From: Sulfitobacter sp. M39
GTDB lineage: Bacteria > Pseudomonadota > Alphaproteobacteria > Rhodobacterales > Rhodobacteraceae
NCBI RefSeq assembly: GCF_021735935.1
Contig: NZ_WMDZ01000001.1
Location: 186,001-250,000, forward strand
Direction of reading: 5' to 3'
DNA length: 64,000 nt
How positions within the stretch are numbered: position 1 is the stretch's first letter; the number at the start of each line of letters is the position of its first letter. Of the stretch, positions 1-9,289 are shown piece after piece. The translations under genes and the position numbers were made by a program. Under the pieces are notes generated by a model, which was given only the letters and a program-made list of their open reading frames with translations, was not told the DNA's origin and made no database searches.

Positions 1-57
1 AGCGGTCCCGGTCAGCGCAAAGAACGCCGCGCAGGTCAGTAACGTCAGTTTTTTCAT
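1..57 (-). CDS. Exported protein, N-terminal fragment cut by the window edge
   Basis: Reading leftwards from an ATG at 57, the first 19 codons encode a typical Sec signal peptide start: Met-Lys-Lys followed by a hydrophobic stretch with Leu, Cys, Ala and Phe. A strong Shine-Dalgarno (GGAGGGTG on the minus strand, from 58-66) sits just upstream and supports this start. The mature part lies beyond position 1, so the product cannot be named. It lies downstream of dapB in the same direction, 90 bp away, but nothing else links the two. Confidence 0.7.
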   Translation of the reverse strand, partial: MKKLTLLTCAAFFALTGTA

Positions 58-147
58 CACACCCTCCAACCAGATTGTTCCCATGAACATACGGGCCAGA
101 GGTTAAGATAGTTTCACCACGGTTAAGCGACAGGGCGGCGGGTGGCG

Positions 148-963
148 TCAGTCGTTCAGGCCCAAAACGTCCAGCATATCATAGGCTCCGGCAGGTTTGC
201 CCTGCCCCCAGATGGCAGCTTTGATGGCACCGCGGGCAAAAACCGCACGATCCGACGCGATATGGCGCAGTATGATTCGCTCGCCCGTGGCAGCGAACAT
301 CACGTCGTGTTCGCCCACAATGTCGCCCCCGCGGATCGCTGTGAACCCGATGTCACCCCGCTTGCGCGCGCCGGTGATCCCGTCACGCCCGCGGTCAGAG
401 ACATCCGCCAGCGCGACCCCGCGCCCTTCGGCGGCGGCCTCGCCCAGCATCAGCGCAGTGCCCGACGGCGCGTCAACCTTCTGGTTGTGATGCGCCTCTA
501 TCACCTCGATATCGAAGTCTTCATCCAGCGCGGCGGCGACACGTTTGGTCAACTGGGTCAAAAGGTTAACGCCCAGGCTCATGTTGCCCGCCCGCACGAT
601 CACCGTCTGCTTTGAAGGTCCGTCCAGCTCGCCGATCTGCGCGTCGGTCATACCGGTGGTGCCGATAACATGAACCACCCCCGCATCGGCCGCGATCTTG
701 GCGAAGGCGAGTGTCGCTTCCGGAGCGGTGAAATCGATGACCGCCTGCGCGCCTTGCATCGCCTCTGCCGCGTTATCGGTCACGATCACGCCAACGGCAG
801 CGCCGCCCATAGCAACACCGATATCCTGACCGACCCACGCATGCCCCGCACGTTCAACCGCACCCGCCAGATGCACCCTGTCGCTGGCAGAAACCTGCCC
901 AATCAACATCTGGCCCATGCGGCCCGAAGCCCCTGTAATCACTATGCCGGGTGTATCGCTCAT
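148..963 (-). CDS. dapB: 4-hydroxy-tetrahydrodipicolinate reductase
   Basis: Cytosolic enzyme reducing 4-hydroxy-tetrahydrodipicolinate to tetrahydrodipicolinate in lysine/diaminopimelate synthesis. The 271-residue product has the N-terminal Rossmann motif GASGRMG (about residues 10-16), and the family signature [15 protein letters not shown] with the catalytic His-His and the substrate-binding Lys. A GGDIVGEH motif follows near residue 210. The length is normal for the family. I chose the ATG at 963 rather than the upstream one at 1014 because an AAGGAG ribosome site lies 5 bases before it and the Rossmann strand starts right after it. The gene is divergent from rbfA with an 80-bp gap. Assignment is secure. 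Confidence 0.97.
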   Translation of the reverse strand: MSDTPGIVITGASGRMGQMLIGQVSASDRVHLAGAVERAGHAWVGQDIGVAMGGAAVGVIVTDNAAEAMQGAQAVIDFTAPEATLAFAKIAADAGVVHVIGTTGMTDAQIGELDGPSKQTVIVRAGNMSLGVNLLTQLTKRVAAALDEDFDIEVIEAHHNQKVDAPSGTALMLGEAAAEGRGVALADVSDRGRDGITGARKRGDIGFTAIRGGDIVGEHDVMFAATGERIILRHIASDRAVFARGAIKAAIWGQGKPAGAYDMLDVLGLND

Positions 964-1042
964 GTTATGCTCCTTATTCGGCTTTGGTTTAGCGCGTGGT
1001 GATCTGCTTGGCAAAACCTCAACGAACCCTTAGATGAAGCGC

Positions 1043-1462
1043 ATGGCAAAGAACAAGTTTCATGAGGGCTCAGGCCCGTCGCAACGGCAGCTTCGCGTAG
1101 GCGAAACCATTCGTCGCGCCTTATCGGATGTTTTGGCGCGTGGCGATGTCCACGACCCTGAACTGAACCGTATGTCGATCACCGTGGGCGAAGTGCGCGC
1201 CTCCCCCGACCTGAAGATCGCGACGGCCTATGTGCTGCCTTTGGGCGGAGACGGTCAGGAAGACGTGCTTAAGCTGCTGGCGCGCAACAAGGGCGAGCTC
1301 CGCCGGTTGATGGCAAAGAAGCTGGTCCTGAAATACGCACCGGACCTGCGGTTCCAACTGGACGAGACCTTCGACCGTATGGACGAAACGCGCCGGATGC
1401 TGGCGCAGGACGTGGTGCGGCGCGATGCTGACGCCCCCGACCGCGGATCGGAAGACGTGTGA
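1043..1462 (+). CDS. rbfA: Ribosome-binding factor A
   Basis: Cytosolic 30S maturation factor that binds free 30S subunits and helps 16S rRNA 5' end processing. The 139-residue product shows the whole RbfA KH-like domain, including the region around [21 protein letters not shown] (positions split by the conserved Val-Ser-x-Asp-type segment) and the C-terminal [14 protein letters not shown] stretch. An ATG at 1034 would add three residues; I prefer 1043 because homologues I recall begin with MAKNKFHEG. Neither start has a strong ribosome site. The stop overlaps the GTG of the next gene, so the two are translationally coupled. Confidence 0.95.
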   Translation: MAKNKFHEGSGPSQRQLRVGETIRRALSDVLARGDVHDPELNRMSITVGEVRASPDLKIATAYVLPLGGDGQEDVLKLLARNKGELRRLMAKKLVLKYAPDLRFQLDETFDRMDETRRMLAQDVVRRDADAPDRGSEDV

Positions 1463-2205
1463 AACGGTTCTGGGCCGCGCTTGGCTTCATGGGCTGGGCC
1501 GCCGCGCCCGTCCAAGCCGAAACCTGCGAAACCCTGACCTATAACGCCACCGGCTATACCCTGTGCCACGTCGACCTGACGCAGGACCGCCTTGAGCTGT
1601 TCCTCTACGATGCGGACGGCAAACCGCATGGGTATTTCAACACGTTGAATACGGCGTTGAAAAAGCGCGGCGCACAGCTGGGCTTTGCGATGAACGCGGG
1701 CATGTATCATGACAACCGCGCGCCCGTGGGCTACTACCTTGAGAACGGCAAAGAATATCAGCAGGTGATCAGCAGCGACGGCCCCGGTAACTTTGGCCTG
1801 CTGCCCAATGGCGTGCTTTGCCTGCGCGACGGGCGTGCCGATGTGATCGAAACCAAAGCCTTTCTGCGCGACGCCCCCGACTGCCGCAGCGCCACGCAAT
1901 CGGGACCGATGTTGGTCATCGATGGTAAAGTGCACCCGCGCTTTCTGAAAGATGGCACCTCGCGCTATATTCGCAACGGCGTCGGCACCAGCGCCGATGG
2001 CAAACGCGCGGTTTTTGCCATCTCGAACGAGACGGTGAATTTCTATGATTTCGCACTGCTGTTCCGGGATCACCTAAAACTGCCAAATGCGCTTTATTTT
2101 GATGGCAATATCTCGAGGATGCGCGCACCCGATCTGGGCCGCAATGACTTGGGCTTTAGCGCGCTTGGCCCTATCATTGGCGTCGTGAAGCCCGACGCGC
2201 CGTAG
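1459..2205 (+). CDS. Exported phosphodiester glycosidase family protein (DUF2233/NAGPA-like)
   Basis: The 248-residue product starts with a signal peptide ([20 protein letters not shown], cleavage after Ala20) and is probably periplasmic. The rest matches the phosphodiester glycosidase (NAGPA/DUF2233) fold: an FAMNAGMYH segment near residue 75, a central [11 protein letters not shown] stretch, a QSGPMLV strand near 154, and a C-terminal [10 protein letters not shown] segment where this family usually has DGG/DGS. The natural substrate in bacteria is not settled. It begins with a GTG that overlaps the rbfA stop (GTGA), so it is cotranscribed with rbfA, though a functional link is unlikely. Confidence 0.85.
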   Translation: MKRFWAALGFMGWAAAPVQAETCETLTYNATGYTLCHVDLTQDRLELFLYDADGKPHGYFNTLNTALKKRGAQLGFAMNAGMYHDNRAPVGYYLENGKEYQQVISSDGPGNFGLLPNGVLCLRDGRADVIETKAFLRDAPDCRSATQSGPMLVIDGKVHPRFLKDGTSRYIRNGVGTSADGKRAVFAISNETVNFYDFALLFRDHLKLPNALYFDGNISRMRAPDLGRNDLGFSALGPIIGVVKPDAP

Positions 2206-2232
2206 CGCAACAAGAGTTTTCTTGCCTTCGGC

Positions 2233-2257
2233 GAGGATTTTTCACCATTTGGAAGCC
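2233..2257. repeat. Extragenic GC-rich element, copy 1
   Basis: Just before truB, a small hairpin-forming CCTTCGG segment is followed by GAGGATTT-N6-ATTTGGAA. Nearly the same string (GAGGATTT-N5-ATTTGGAA) occurs at 53999-54019. It resembles the short intergenic element that I remember as scattered through Rhodobacteraceae genomes; that attribution is from memory. Confidence 0.5.
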
Positions 2258-2323
2258 AGAGTCTCTGGGCAATCTTGCCGGACCTTTGATAGGAGGCGGG
2301 CAAATCAATTAAGGGCATTTGAT

Positions 2324-3241
2324 ATGGGACGCAGGCGCAAGGGACGTGATATTTCGGGGTGGTTGGTGGTGGACAAGCCCGCTGGCCCGACCTCTACGAC
2401 CGTGGTGAACAAGGTCCGTTGGGCGCTGAACGCGAATAAGGCGGGCCATGCGGGCACCCTTGACCCCGAGGCCACCGGTGTTCTGGCGATCGCGCTTGGC
2501 GAGGCGACCAAGACGGTTCCCTTTATCACGGACGCGATGAAAGCCTATGAGTTTACCGTCCGCCTTGGGATCGCGACAAATACCGATGATGCCGAGGGCG
2601 AGGTCATCGCAACCTCGGAGCTGCGGCCCGATGACGACGCGATCAAGGATGCTTTGGGCAAGTTTATCGGTGACATCCAACAGGTGCCCCCGCAGTTTTC
2701 CGCCGTGAAAATCGACGGCCAGCGCGCCTATAAACTGGCGCGCGACGGTGAAACGATGGAATTGGCAGCCCGCCCGCTTTTTGTCGAACAACTGCTGCTG
2801 GTGGACCGCCCCGATGCCGACCACGTGACGCTGGAGATGGTGTGCGGCAAGGGTGGCTATGTCCGGTCGATTGCGCGCGATCTGGGGCAAGCCTTGGGAT
2901 GTCTGGGCCATGTGCGCGAATTGCGCCGCATCTGGTCTGGCCCGTTCGAGGCCTCTGAAGGGCTGACGCTGGCGCAGATCGAAGAGATGGCCCGCACAGA
3001 CGCTTTGGACGCGCATTTACTGCCGTTAGAGCAAGGGTTGCAGGACCTGCCAGAGGTGAAAGCCACGCCGGAGGGGGCCACCCGTCTGCGCAACGGCAAC
3101 CCCGGCATGGTGATCGCCCATGACGTTGAATATGGCGACGAGGTCTGGGCGTCGTTTGAGGGCCGCGCCGTTGCTGTTGGACGTTTCAAAGCGGGCGAAT
3201 TGCATCCGTCGCGTGTGTTCAACCAGCCCGGCTCTGCGTGA
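2324..3241 (+). CDS. truB: tRNA pseudouridine(55) synthase
   Basis: Isomerises U55 to pseudouridine in the T-loop of tRNAs. The 305-residue product has motif I near its start ([10 protein letters not shown]) and the catalytic motif [13 protein letters not shown] with the nucleophilic Asp near residue 47, plus the [12 protein letters not shown] motif near 187 and a short C-terminal PUA-like region. I set the start at 2324, just before [13 protein letters not shown]; the longer open frame from 2222 runs through the extragenic element and has no family similarity. The stop overlaps the GTG start of the next gene. Confidence 0.96.
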   Translation: MGRRRKGRDISGWLVVDKPAGPTSTTVVNKVRWALNANKAGHAGTLDPEATGVLAIALGEATKTVPFITDAMKAYEFTVRLGIATNTDDAEGEVIATSELRPDDDAIKDALGKFIGDIQQVPPQFSAVKIDGQRAYKLARDGETMELAARPLFVEQLLLVDRPDADHVTLEMVCGKGGYVRSIARDLGQALGCLGHVRELRRIWSGPFEASEGLTLAQIEEMARTDALDAHLLPLEQGLQDLPEVKATPEGATRLRNGNPGMVIAHDVEYGDEVWASFEGRAVAVGRFKAGELHPSRVFNQPGSA

Positions 3242-3747
3242 TTACGCGCAGCCACACCAAGGGCGATGCGCCGTCGACGGCTGTCTATTCGGACTGCGAA
3301 AACTACCGCTATAGTCTGACCCGCGTCTGGAACCCCGAGGCGGAGCGGGTGCTGTTCGTCATGCTAAATCCGTCAAAAGCGACGGAAATTGAAAACGACC
3401 CAACGGTCGAGCGGTGCGAGCGCCGTGCGCGTGCCTTGGGCTTCGGGGGTTTTCAGGTCACCAATATCTTTGCCTGGCGCGAAACCAGCCCCAAGCTGAT
3501 GCGCCAAGCCAAAGACCCCGTCGGCCCTGATAACGATATGATTTTGAACGAAGGTATCTTGTGGGCCGATCAGGTGATCGCGGCTTGGGGCACCCATGGC
3601 GCACATCTTGGACGGGGTGCGCAGGTGCAAGAGCTGCTGTCGCGCAGCCAAACGCCCGTGTACCATTTGGGCCTGTCTAAGGACGGGCATCCCAAGCATC
3701 CTTTGTATATCCGATATACTCAGGAACCGATTTTCTGGGGCCTTTAG
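3238..3747 (+). CDS. DUF1643 family protein
   Basis: A 169-residue soluble protein of the DUF1643 family, function unknown. Recognisable features are the [10 protein letters not shown] segment (residues 40-49), the [19 protein letters not shown] segment, an FAWRETSP loop and the AAWGTHG motif near residue 120, all typical of this family. The GTG start at 3238 overlaps the truB stop by 4 bp, so it is translated from the truB message. Its neighbours give no hint of a role. Confidence 0.85.
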   Translation: MITRSHTKGDAPSTAVYSDCENYRYSLTRVWNPEAERVLFVMLNPSKATEIENDPTVERCERRARALGFGGFQVTNIFAWRETSPKLMRQAKDPVGPDNDMILNEGILWADQVIAAWGTHGAHLGRGAQVQELLSRSQTPVYHLGLSKDGHPKHPLYIRYTQEPIFWGL

Positions 3748-3774
3748 GGCAAGCTTAACTTTCGTGATTCTATT

Positions 3775-4797
3775 GTGCTGATGCGGCCTTGGGTTTTGGG
3801 GCTGTTTTATCTGTATCCCCGCGTGATGCGGGCAATAGGGTCGGGTTTGCACATGCTGTTTCTTGCCGGGTTAATGGGGTTGATCACCGTCGGGGCCGCC
3901 GCCTTTATCGACATCGGGGTCGAGGAGGAGGAATCTGCCACCGATGAAGATTCACCAGCCGGCGATGTGATCTCCGGTACCCCCCGGGATGACCTGATTA
4001 TCGGCTCGGGCGGCAGCGATCAGATCGCGGGATATGGCGGTGATGACCTTGTCGAGGCGCGGAATGGCGATGACACCGTTTTTGGTGACGACGGCGATGA
4101 TACGTTGACGGGCGGTGCGGGGAACGATGACCTGCATGGCAATGATGGCGATGACCTATTGACGGGGGCCGAGGATGCGGATGGGCTTACCGGCCATAAT
4201 GACGATGACACCCTACAGGGCGGCGCGGGTCACGATACGCTAAACGGCTCTGCCGGGGGTGATACGCTATTTGGGGATAGCGGGGATGACGCCGTGATGG
4301 GCGGTTTGGGCGATGACCTGCTGATTGGGGGGCGCGGGCAAGACGCGCTCTTTGGCGGATGGGGGAACGATACGCTTGACGGCACCGTCGATCCGGACCG
4401 TCAGGATGCGCGCGTCACCGATGTCGACGAAGGGGATTACCTGAATGGCGGCGGCGGCGATGATATGATCCTTGCGGGATCAAACGATACGGTGACCCCG
4501 GGTGACGGGCGCGATGACGTGATCCTCGGTGATTGGGTCAGCCCCGATGGCATCGTCGATATCCGCAGCTTCGACAGAGAAGATGACAGCCTGCTGCTGG
4601 TCTGGGACGACAGCGATGCAGCCGCGACAGCGCCGAGTGTGGCGGTCGAACCGGACCCGGAGGATCTGCACTCTCATCTGATTTCAATGGACGGGGCGAT
4701 TGTGGCGATGGTGCAGTCGGACCAGTTGCTGATGCCGGGCGACCTATCGCTTATCCCCCTCAGCTCGGCCTTGGCTGCGGGGCTAACGCGCGGCTGA
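3775..4797 (+). CDS. Membrane-anchored RTX-type calcium-binding protein
   Basis: The product (340 residues from GTG 3775, 338 from ATG 3781) has a basic N-terminus, one hydrophobic segment (about 26-46), an acidic linker, and about ten nonapeptide repeats of the GGxGxDxLx kind between residues 62 and 215, for example GGAGNDDLHGNDGDDLL. A second small group (GGGGDDMILAG) lies near residue 225. These bind calcium as a parallel beta-roll. The last 90 residues have no repeats and resemble the tail of other RTX proteins (DGAIVAMVQ). No type I secretion genes lie nearby, and the N-terminal segment looks like an anchor. No clear ribosome site exists for either start. Confidence 0.75.
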   Translation: MLMRPWVLGLFYLYPRVMRAIGSGLHMLFLAGLMGLITVGAAAFIDIGVEEEESATDEDSPAGDVISGTPRDDLIIGSGGSDQIAGYGGDDLVEARNGDDTVFGDDGDDTLTGGAGNDDLHGNDGDDLLTGAEDADGLTGHNDDDTLQGGAGHDTLNGSAGGDTLFGDSGDDAVMGGLGDDLLIGGRGQDALFGGWGNDTLDGTVDPDRQDARVTDVDEGDYLNGGGGDDMILAGSNDTVTPGDGRDDVILGDWVSPDGIVDIRSFDREDDSLLLVWDDSDAAATAPSVAVEPDPEDLHSHLISMDGAIVAMVQSDQLLMPGDLSLIPLSSALAAGLTRG

Positions 4798-4855
4798 ACC
4801 GAGGGTGCTCTCTCACTTGCCAAAGAAGCCAACGCGCCTGCGACGCATTAATCCT

Positions 4856-4884
4856 TTGCCAAGGGGGCGAAACTTTCCTATACG
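4856..4884 (+). promoter_or_regulatory. Probable sigma-70 promoter for rpsO
   Basis: TTGCCA (4856-4861) and TATACG (4879-4884) are separated by exactly 17 bp, about 105 bp before the rpsO start codon. This is a good match to the housekeeping consensus. No other gene start competes for it in this 193-bp gap, which otherwise shows nothing distinct. Confidence 0.6.
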
Positions 4885-4990
4885 CCCCCATCGCCCGATG
4901 ATTCCTGTCAGCGGGTGATACTCCATGGGCCTGTGCTGGACGACATCCCGGCCTGTGCCATCACTTTAACCTTTCGAAAAGGAGACCCCG

Positions 4991-5260
4991 ATGTCGATTA
5001 CGCAAGAAGAAAAAGCACGCGTCATGAAAGAATTCGGCACCACAGAAGGCGACACCGGTTCGCCCGAAGTACAGGTTGCCATTCTGTCCTCGCGCATCGC
5101 AACGCTGACCGAGCACTTCAAAACCCACAAAAAAGACAACCACGGTCGCCGTGGCCTTTTGAAAATGGTTGCGACACGCCGGAAGCTTCTGGACTATGTC
5201 AAAGGTAAAGATGACGCGCGTTATCAGGACCTGATCAAGCGTTTGGGCCTGCGCCGCTAA
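4991..5260 (+). CDS. rpsO: 30S ribosomal protein S15
   Basis: An 89-residue primary 16S rRNA-binding protein of the small subunit platform. The family signature is complete: [16 protein letters not shown] near residue 15, the [18 protein letters not shown] helix-loop region, and the C-terminal [12 protein letters not shown]. The ribosome site AAAAGGAGA precedes the ATG. It is followed by a strong terminator, so unlike in E. coli it is separated from pnp by a GNAT gene and a terminator. Confidence 0.98.
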   Translation: MSITQEEKARVMKEFGTTEGDTGSPEVQVAILSSRIATLTEHFKTHKKDNHGRRGLLKMVATRRKLLDYVKGKDDARYQDLIKRLGLRR

Positions 5261-5285
5261 CCAGCGCTGCACCGCCACAACGATG

Positions 5286-5320
5286 AAAACCGCGCCCTGG
5301 CAACAGGGGGCGGTTTTTTT
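5286..5320 (+). terminator. Intrinsic terminator of rpsO
   Basis: A 14-bp stem with one mismatch (AAAACCGCGCCCTG pairing with CAGGGGGCGGTTTT), a four-base GCAA loop and a run of seven T's at 5314-5320. It lies 25 bp after the rpsO stop. Confidence 0.9.
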
Positions 5321-5364
5321 CGTTTCCCCCTGTGCTTTAGTGATGTTCCCCAAAAGGAAAGCCC

Positions 5365-5838
5365 ATGCCAATCAACCTGCGCGACCTCACCCCGCAAGAT
5401 ACCGAGGCAGCCGCGTTGCTTTACTTTGCTGCGGTGCATCAGGGCACGGCGGATGTGTATTCGGCCGAACAACGCATCGCTTGGGCCGGAAAAGCGCCCG
5501 CACCCGCCACATGGCGAGGGCGGTTTGATAACGTCTCGGGTATCGTGGCCGAGATAGACCACCGTATGGCGGGCTTCATGACCCTTGACCGCGAAGGGCT
5601 GATCGATCTGGCCTTTGTCCATCCCGATCATATGGGCACGGGCGTGGGGCGCACTGTGTATTTTGCCATCGAAGAACGTGCCCGCACATTCGGCGTGCGA
5701 CGTCTTCGGACCTTTGCCAGCGAAAAGGCAAAACCGTTTTTCACGCGCATAGGCTGGACCGTCGAGGCACCCAATATCGTCACCAAAGGCGGGGTCACCT
5801 TGCAAAACTACAAGATGTTCAAGACCTTGCTAGGCTGA
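5365..5838 (+). CDS. GNAT family N-acetyltransferase
   Basis: A 157-residue cytosolic acetyltransferase of unknown substrate. The GNAT core is visible: the IDLAFVHPDHMGTGVGRTVYF segment (given in two parts here: strand LAFVHP, then the acetyl-CoA pyrophosphate loop MGTGVGR, about residues 88-94), and the late strand-helix segment ASEKAKPFFTRIGW. The start has a good AAAGGAAAG ribosome site. It stands between the rpsO terminator and the pnp leader and probably has its own promoter; no partner gene is evident. Confidence 0.88.
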   Translation: MPINLRDLTPQDTEAAALLYFAAVHQGTADVYSAEQRIAWAGKAPAPATWRGRFDNVSGIVAEIDHRMAGFMTLDREGLIDLAFVHPDHMGTGVGRTVYFAIEERARTFGVRRLRTFASEKAKPFFTRIGWTVEAPNIVTKGGVTLQNYKMFKTLLG

Positions 5839-5962
5839 CACCCTTGCCGCTCTGCTGCGGCTTGCAAACTGTGGCGTGCAGGGTCACTCGCAGGGGTCAA
5901 CGCTTCCCTTCCCATCGCAGGCAAACTGCTGTATGGCCGCACAATCTGAAAGCCGGCGCCCG

Positions 5963-5996
5963 GACTCCAGCGCCCGACAAAGAAGATACCGGAGTC
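5963..5996 (+). promoter_or_regulatory. Candidate stem in the pnp leader
   Basis: In the 215-bp gap before pnp, GACTCC (5963-5968) pairs perfectly with GGAGTC (5991-5996), and flanking CCC/GGG could extend it with a bulge. In enterobacteria the pnp leader folds into an RNase III-cut hairpin used for autoregulation; this could be the analogous site, but the stem is short and no conservation could be tested. Confidence 0.3.
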
Positions 5997-6053
5997 AGGG
6001 GGAATATGCCCTCTACGCAAATGGCCCGATACGGGCCGAAACAGGAAACGTAG

Positions 6054-8186
6054 ATGTTTAATGTAACGAAAAAATCCATGCAGTGGGGCGAAGAGACGCT
6101 GACACTGGAAACTGGCAAAGTGGCCCGTCAGGCAGACGGTTCGGTGATTGCGACACTGGGCGAAACCAGCGTCATGGCGAACGTCACCTTTGCACGCCAG
6201 CAAAAACCCGGTCAGGACTTCTTTCCGCTGACCGTCCACTACCAAGAGAAATACTATGCCGCCGGTAAAGTACCGGGTGGCTTCTTCAAGCGTGAGGCCC
6301 GCCCCACCGAGAAGGAAACCCTGACAGCCCGTCTGATCGACCGTCCGATCCGTCCGCTGTTCGTTCCCGGCTTCAAAAACGAAGTTCTGGTGATGTGTAC
6401 CGTTCTCAGCCACGATCTGGTCAATGACCCCGATATGGTTGCCATGATCGCGGCATCCGCAGCGCTGACCATTTCCGGCGCGCCGTTCCGTGGCCCGATC
6501 GGTGCCTGCCGCGTTGGTTTCGAGGATGGCGATTACGTTCTGAACCCGACCGTCGACGACATGCAGGACCTACGCCTAAACCCTGATCAACGTCTTGATC
6601 TGGTGGTTGCCGGTACCAAAGAAGCCGTGATGATGGTTGAATCCGAAGCCTATGAGCTGTCGGAAGAAGAAATGCTGGGTGCGGTGAAATTCGCACACGA
6701 GCAGATCCAGCCTGTTATCGACCTGATCATCGATCTGGCCGAAGACGCCGCGAAAGAGCCGTTTGACTTCCAGCCGGTTGACTATTCGGACCTGTCCGCT
6801 GCTGTCAAAGCCGCGGGCGAAGACGCCATGCGCGCCGCCTTTGCAATCGCCGACAAGCAAGAGCGCACCGCCGCTGTTGCCGCTGCCCGCGAAACAATCA
6901 AAGCCGCGCTGACCGAAGAGCAACTCGAAGACGCGAACCTCGGGTCCGCTCTGAAAGGCCTCGAAGCGTCCATCCTGCGTGGTGACGTGGTTAAAACCGG
7001 TAAGCGTATCGACGGCCGTAAGACCGACGAAATCCGCGACATCGTGGCCGAAACCGGCATCCTGCCCCGTACCCACGGGTCGTCGCTGTTCACACGTGGC
7101 GAAACACAGGGTCTGGTTGTGACCACTTTGGGCACCGGCGACGACGAACAGTTCATCGATGCGCTGCACGGCAACTTCAAATCCAACTTCATGCTGCACT
7201 ATAACTTCCCGCCCTATTCGGTTGGTGAAGTTGGCCGTGTCGGTGGCCCCGGCCGTCGCGAAATCGGTCACGGCAAGTTGGCTTGGCGTGCGTTGCAGGC
7301 GGTTCTGCCTGCCTCCACCGACTTCCCCTACACCATCCGCGTTGTGTCCGAGATCACTGAATCGAACGGCTCCAGCTCGATGGCGTCGGTTTGCGGTGGC
7401 TCCTTGTCCATGATGGACGCAGGCGTTCCATTGAAAGCGCCCGTCGCGGGTGTTGCCATGGGTCTGATCCTCGAAGATGACGGCTCCTACGCGATCCTGT
7501 CCGACATCTTGGGTGACGAAGACCACCTGGGCGACATGGACTTTAAAGTGGCAGGTACCGAAGCAGGTATCACGTCGCTGCAGATGGACATCAAGATCGC
7601 CGGCATCACGCCAGAGATCATGGAGAAAGCTCTGGCACAAGCCAAAGCGGGCCGTGTGCACATTCTGGGCGAGATGAACAAAGCCATCTCCGGCGCGGGT
7701 GAATTCTCTGTCCACGCACCACGCATCGAAACGATGCAGATCCCAACCGACAAGATCCGTGAAGTCATCGGGTCCGGCGGTAAAGTGATCCGCGAGATCG
7801 TTGAAGTGTCCGGCGCGAAAGTCGACATCAACGACGAAGGCATCATCAAGATCGCATCGCCAAACGGCGACTCGATCAAGAAAGCCTATGACATGATCTG
7901 GTCCATCGTGGCCGAGCCTGAAGAAGGTGCGGTTTACACCGGTACCGTCGTCAAGATCGTTGATTTCGGTGCGTTCGTGAACTTCTTTGGCAAGCGCGAC
8001 GGTCTGGTACACGTATCCCAGATCGAAAACCGCCGCCTGAACCACCCTTCGGATGTTCTGAAGGAAGGTCAGGAAGTGAAAGTGAAGCTGCTTGGCTTTG
8101 ACGATCGCGGCAAGGTGCGCCTGTCGATGAAGGTTGTCGATCAGGAAACCGGCGAAGAGATCAAGAAAGAAGAAGGCGAAGCGTAA
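6054..8186 (+). CDS. pnp: Polyribonucleotide nucleotidyltransferase (PNPase)
   Basis: Phosphorolytic 3'-5' exoribonuclease of the RNA degradosome. All domains are present in the 710 residues: a first RNase PH domain (about 10-140), an all-helical linker domain (145-230), the second catalytic RNase PH domain (310-550, with [14 protein letters not shown] and the [20 protein letters not shown] segment holding catalytic acids), a KH domain with the GSGGK loop (about 555-610), and an S1 domain (620-690). The ATG follows AGGAAACGTAG. Length is normal. Two hairpins follow the stop, the second a strong terminator. Confidence 0.98.
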   Translation: MFNVTKKSMQWGEETLTLETGKVARQADGSVIATLGETSVMANVTFARQQKPGQDFFPLTVHYQEKYYAAGKVPGGFFKREARPTEKETLTARLIDRPIRPLFVPGFKNEVLVMCTVLSHDLVNDPDMVAMIAASAALTISGAPFRGPIGACRVGFEDGDYVLNPTVDDMQDLRLNPDQRLDLVVAGTKEAVMMVESEAYELSEEEMLGAVKFAHEQIQPVIDLIIDLAEDAAKEPFDFQPVDYSDLSAAVKAAGEDAMRAAFAIADKQERTAAVAAARETIKAALTEEQLEDANLGSALKGLEASILRGDVVKTGKRIDGRKTDEIRDIVAETGILPRTHGSSLFTRGETQGLVVTTLGTGDDEQFIDALHGNFKSNFMLHYNFPPYSVGEVGRVGGPGRREIGHGKLAWRALQAVLPASTDFPYTIRVVSEITESNGSSSMASVCGGSLSMMDAGVPLKAPVAGVAMGLILEDDGSYAILSDILGDEDHLGDMDFKVAGTEAGITSLQMDIKIAGITPEIMEKALAQAKAGRVHILGEMNKAISGAGEFSVHAPRIETMQIPTDKIREVIGSGGKVIREIVEVSGAKVDINDEGIIKIASPNGDSIKKAYDMIWSIVAEPEEGAVYTGTVVKIVDFGAFVNFFGKRDGLVHVSQIENRRLNHPSDVLKEGQEVKVKLLGFDDRGKVRLSMKVVDQETGEEIKKEEGEA

Positions 8187-8287
8187 GCTTCGTTCTTTCA
8201 GAAACACGAAAGCTTTGGCGGTATCGCCAAGGCATTCGGTTCTTTCAGATCTCAAATCGCTGACTTCGCAGTAAACGAAGATGCTAA

Positions 8288-8324
8288 AAATATGGCCGCC
8301 TCCTTTTCGGACGCGGCCATATTT
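8288..8324. terminator. Bidirectional terminator between pnp and kdgK
   Basis: A perfect 12-bp stem (AAATATGGCCGC with GCGGCCATATTT) and a 13-base loop; both flanks supply A/T tracts, so it can end transcripts from both sides. A smaller hairpin, TTGGCG-GTAT-CGCCAA at 8215-8230, lies between it and the pnp stop. Confidence 0.85.
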
Positions 8325-8363
8325 GTGTCGAAAACCGGCGGCTTTGCGCTGCCCGCAGCAAGC

Positions 8364-9284
8364 CTAGGACACCGCGGCGATACCCAGCTCAGCCCGCGAT
8401 ATGATAGCGCCTTTATGCGCAATCACACGACCCGCGCACCGTTGGGCAGCGCCTATCGCGTCATCTGTTGGCATCCCGCGCAGAAGGCACGCAATATAGG
8501 CCCCGTTAAAGGAATCTCCCGCAGCGGTGGTGTCGAGGATATTCCCGACAGGTGCGACGGGGAAAGCCGTCATCTGTCCACCCTCTAGGTGGATCGTATC
8601 TGCAGGCCCGTTCTTGACCACCACATGCCCGGCCCCCAGATCGGCATAGCGTTTCGCGCTGTCCTGCGGGGTCCGGTCGCCAAAGGCCGTGGTTTCATCA
8701 TCGAAACTGGGCAGTACAAGATCGCTCAGCCCCGCGGCCCGCGATATGACATCAAGCATCCGGTCTTTATCCGCCCAGAGGTGAGGCCGGATATTCGGAT
8801 CAAACGCCAAAAACCCGCCTTGCTTTTTATGCTGCACCAAACCGGCCAGCAGTGTCTCTAGGTCGTCAGGCGGCAGGATGGCCAGAGTAATGCCCGAGAG
8901 ATAGACCACATCCGCCCCTGCCACATCGCGCCAAAGCGAGCCGGGGTGGCGCACCATCATCTGCGCCGCCGATGTGTCGCGCCAATAGGTAAAGCTGCGC
9001 TCGGCCCCGTTCAGCTGGATCGTATACAGACCGGGGCGCCGGTCGGCGATGCGTGGCGTCTCCGCGCAGCGGATCCCGCCCGACCGGATAAAGGCCAGCA
9101 TCTGGTCCGACATAGGGTCCGTGCCAACAGCGGTGTGAAAGGCGACATCCGCATCATCGGCGGAATGCGCCCGCGCGTACCACAGCGCATTGAACACATC
9201 GCCGGAAAACCGCTGCCGCCACAGATCATCGCCCGCCGACGACAGTTCGATCATACATTCGCCGATGCCAAGAAGTGATGCCAT
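8364..9284 (-). CDS. kdgK: 2-dehydro-3-deoxygluconate kinase (PfkB family)
   Basis: Phosphorylates 2-keto-3-deoxy-D-gluconate (KDG) to KDPG, the entry to the lower Entner-Doudoroff route. The 306-residue sugar kinase has the PfkB signature 2, DTTAAGDSFNGAY (near residue 253), with the catalytic Asp, and the N-terminal GECMIEL strand typical of KdgK. Substrate is inferred from sequence type and from context: it is the last gene of a minus-strand run with mannonate dehydratase only 5 bp upstream, whose product is KDG. A KDPG aldolase is not in the window. Confidence 0.9.
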   Translation of the reverse strand: MASLLGIGECMIELSSAGDDLWRQRFSGDVFNALWYARAHSADDADVAFHTAVGTDPMSDQMLAFIRSGGIRCAETPRIADRRPGLYTIQLNGAERSFTYWRDTSAAQMMVRHPGSLWRDVAGADVVYLSGITLAILPPDDLETLLAGLVQHKKQGGFLAFDPNIRPHLWADKDRMLDVISRAAGLSDLVLPSFDDETTAFGDRTPQDSAKRYADLGAGHVVVKNGPADTIHLEGGQMTAFPVAPVGNILDTTAAGDSFNGAYIACLLRGMPTDDAIGAAQRCAGRVIAHKGAIISRAELGIAAVS

Positions 9285-9289
9285 TATGT

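Noticed and set aside
3990..4480. Repetitive GGCGATGAC-type DNA looking like a satellite or array
   Set aside because: It is explained by the RTX nonapeptide codons; spacing and variation follow the protein repeat, so it is not a DNA element or CRISPR.
6576..8255. Long minus-strand open frame (559 codons) opposite pnp
   Set aside because: pnp is unmistakable on the plus strand over this range; the minus frame has no recognisable motif.
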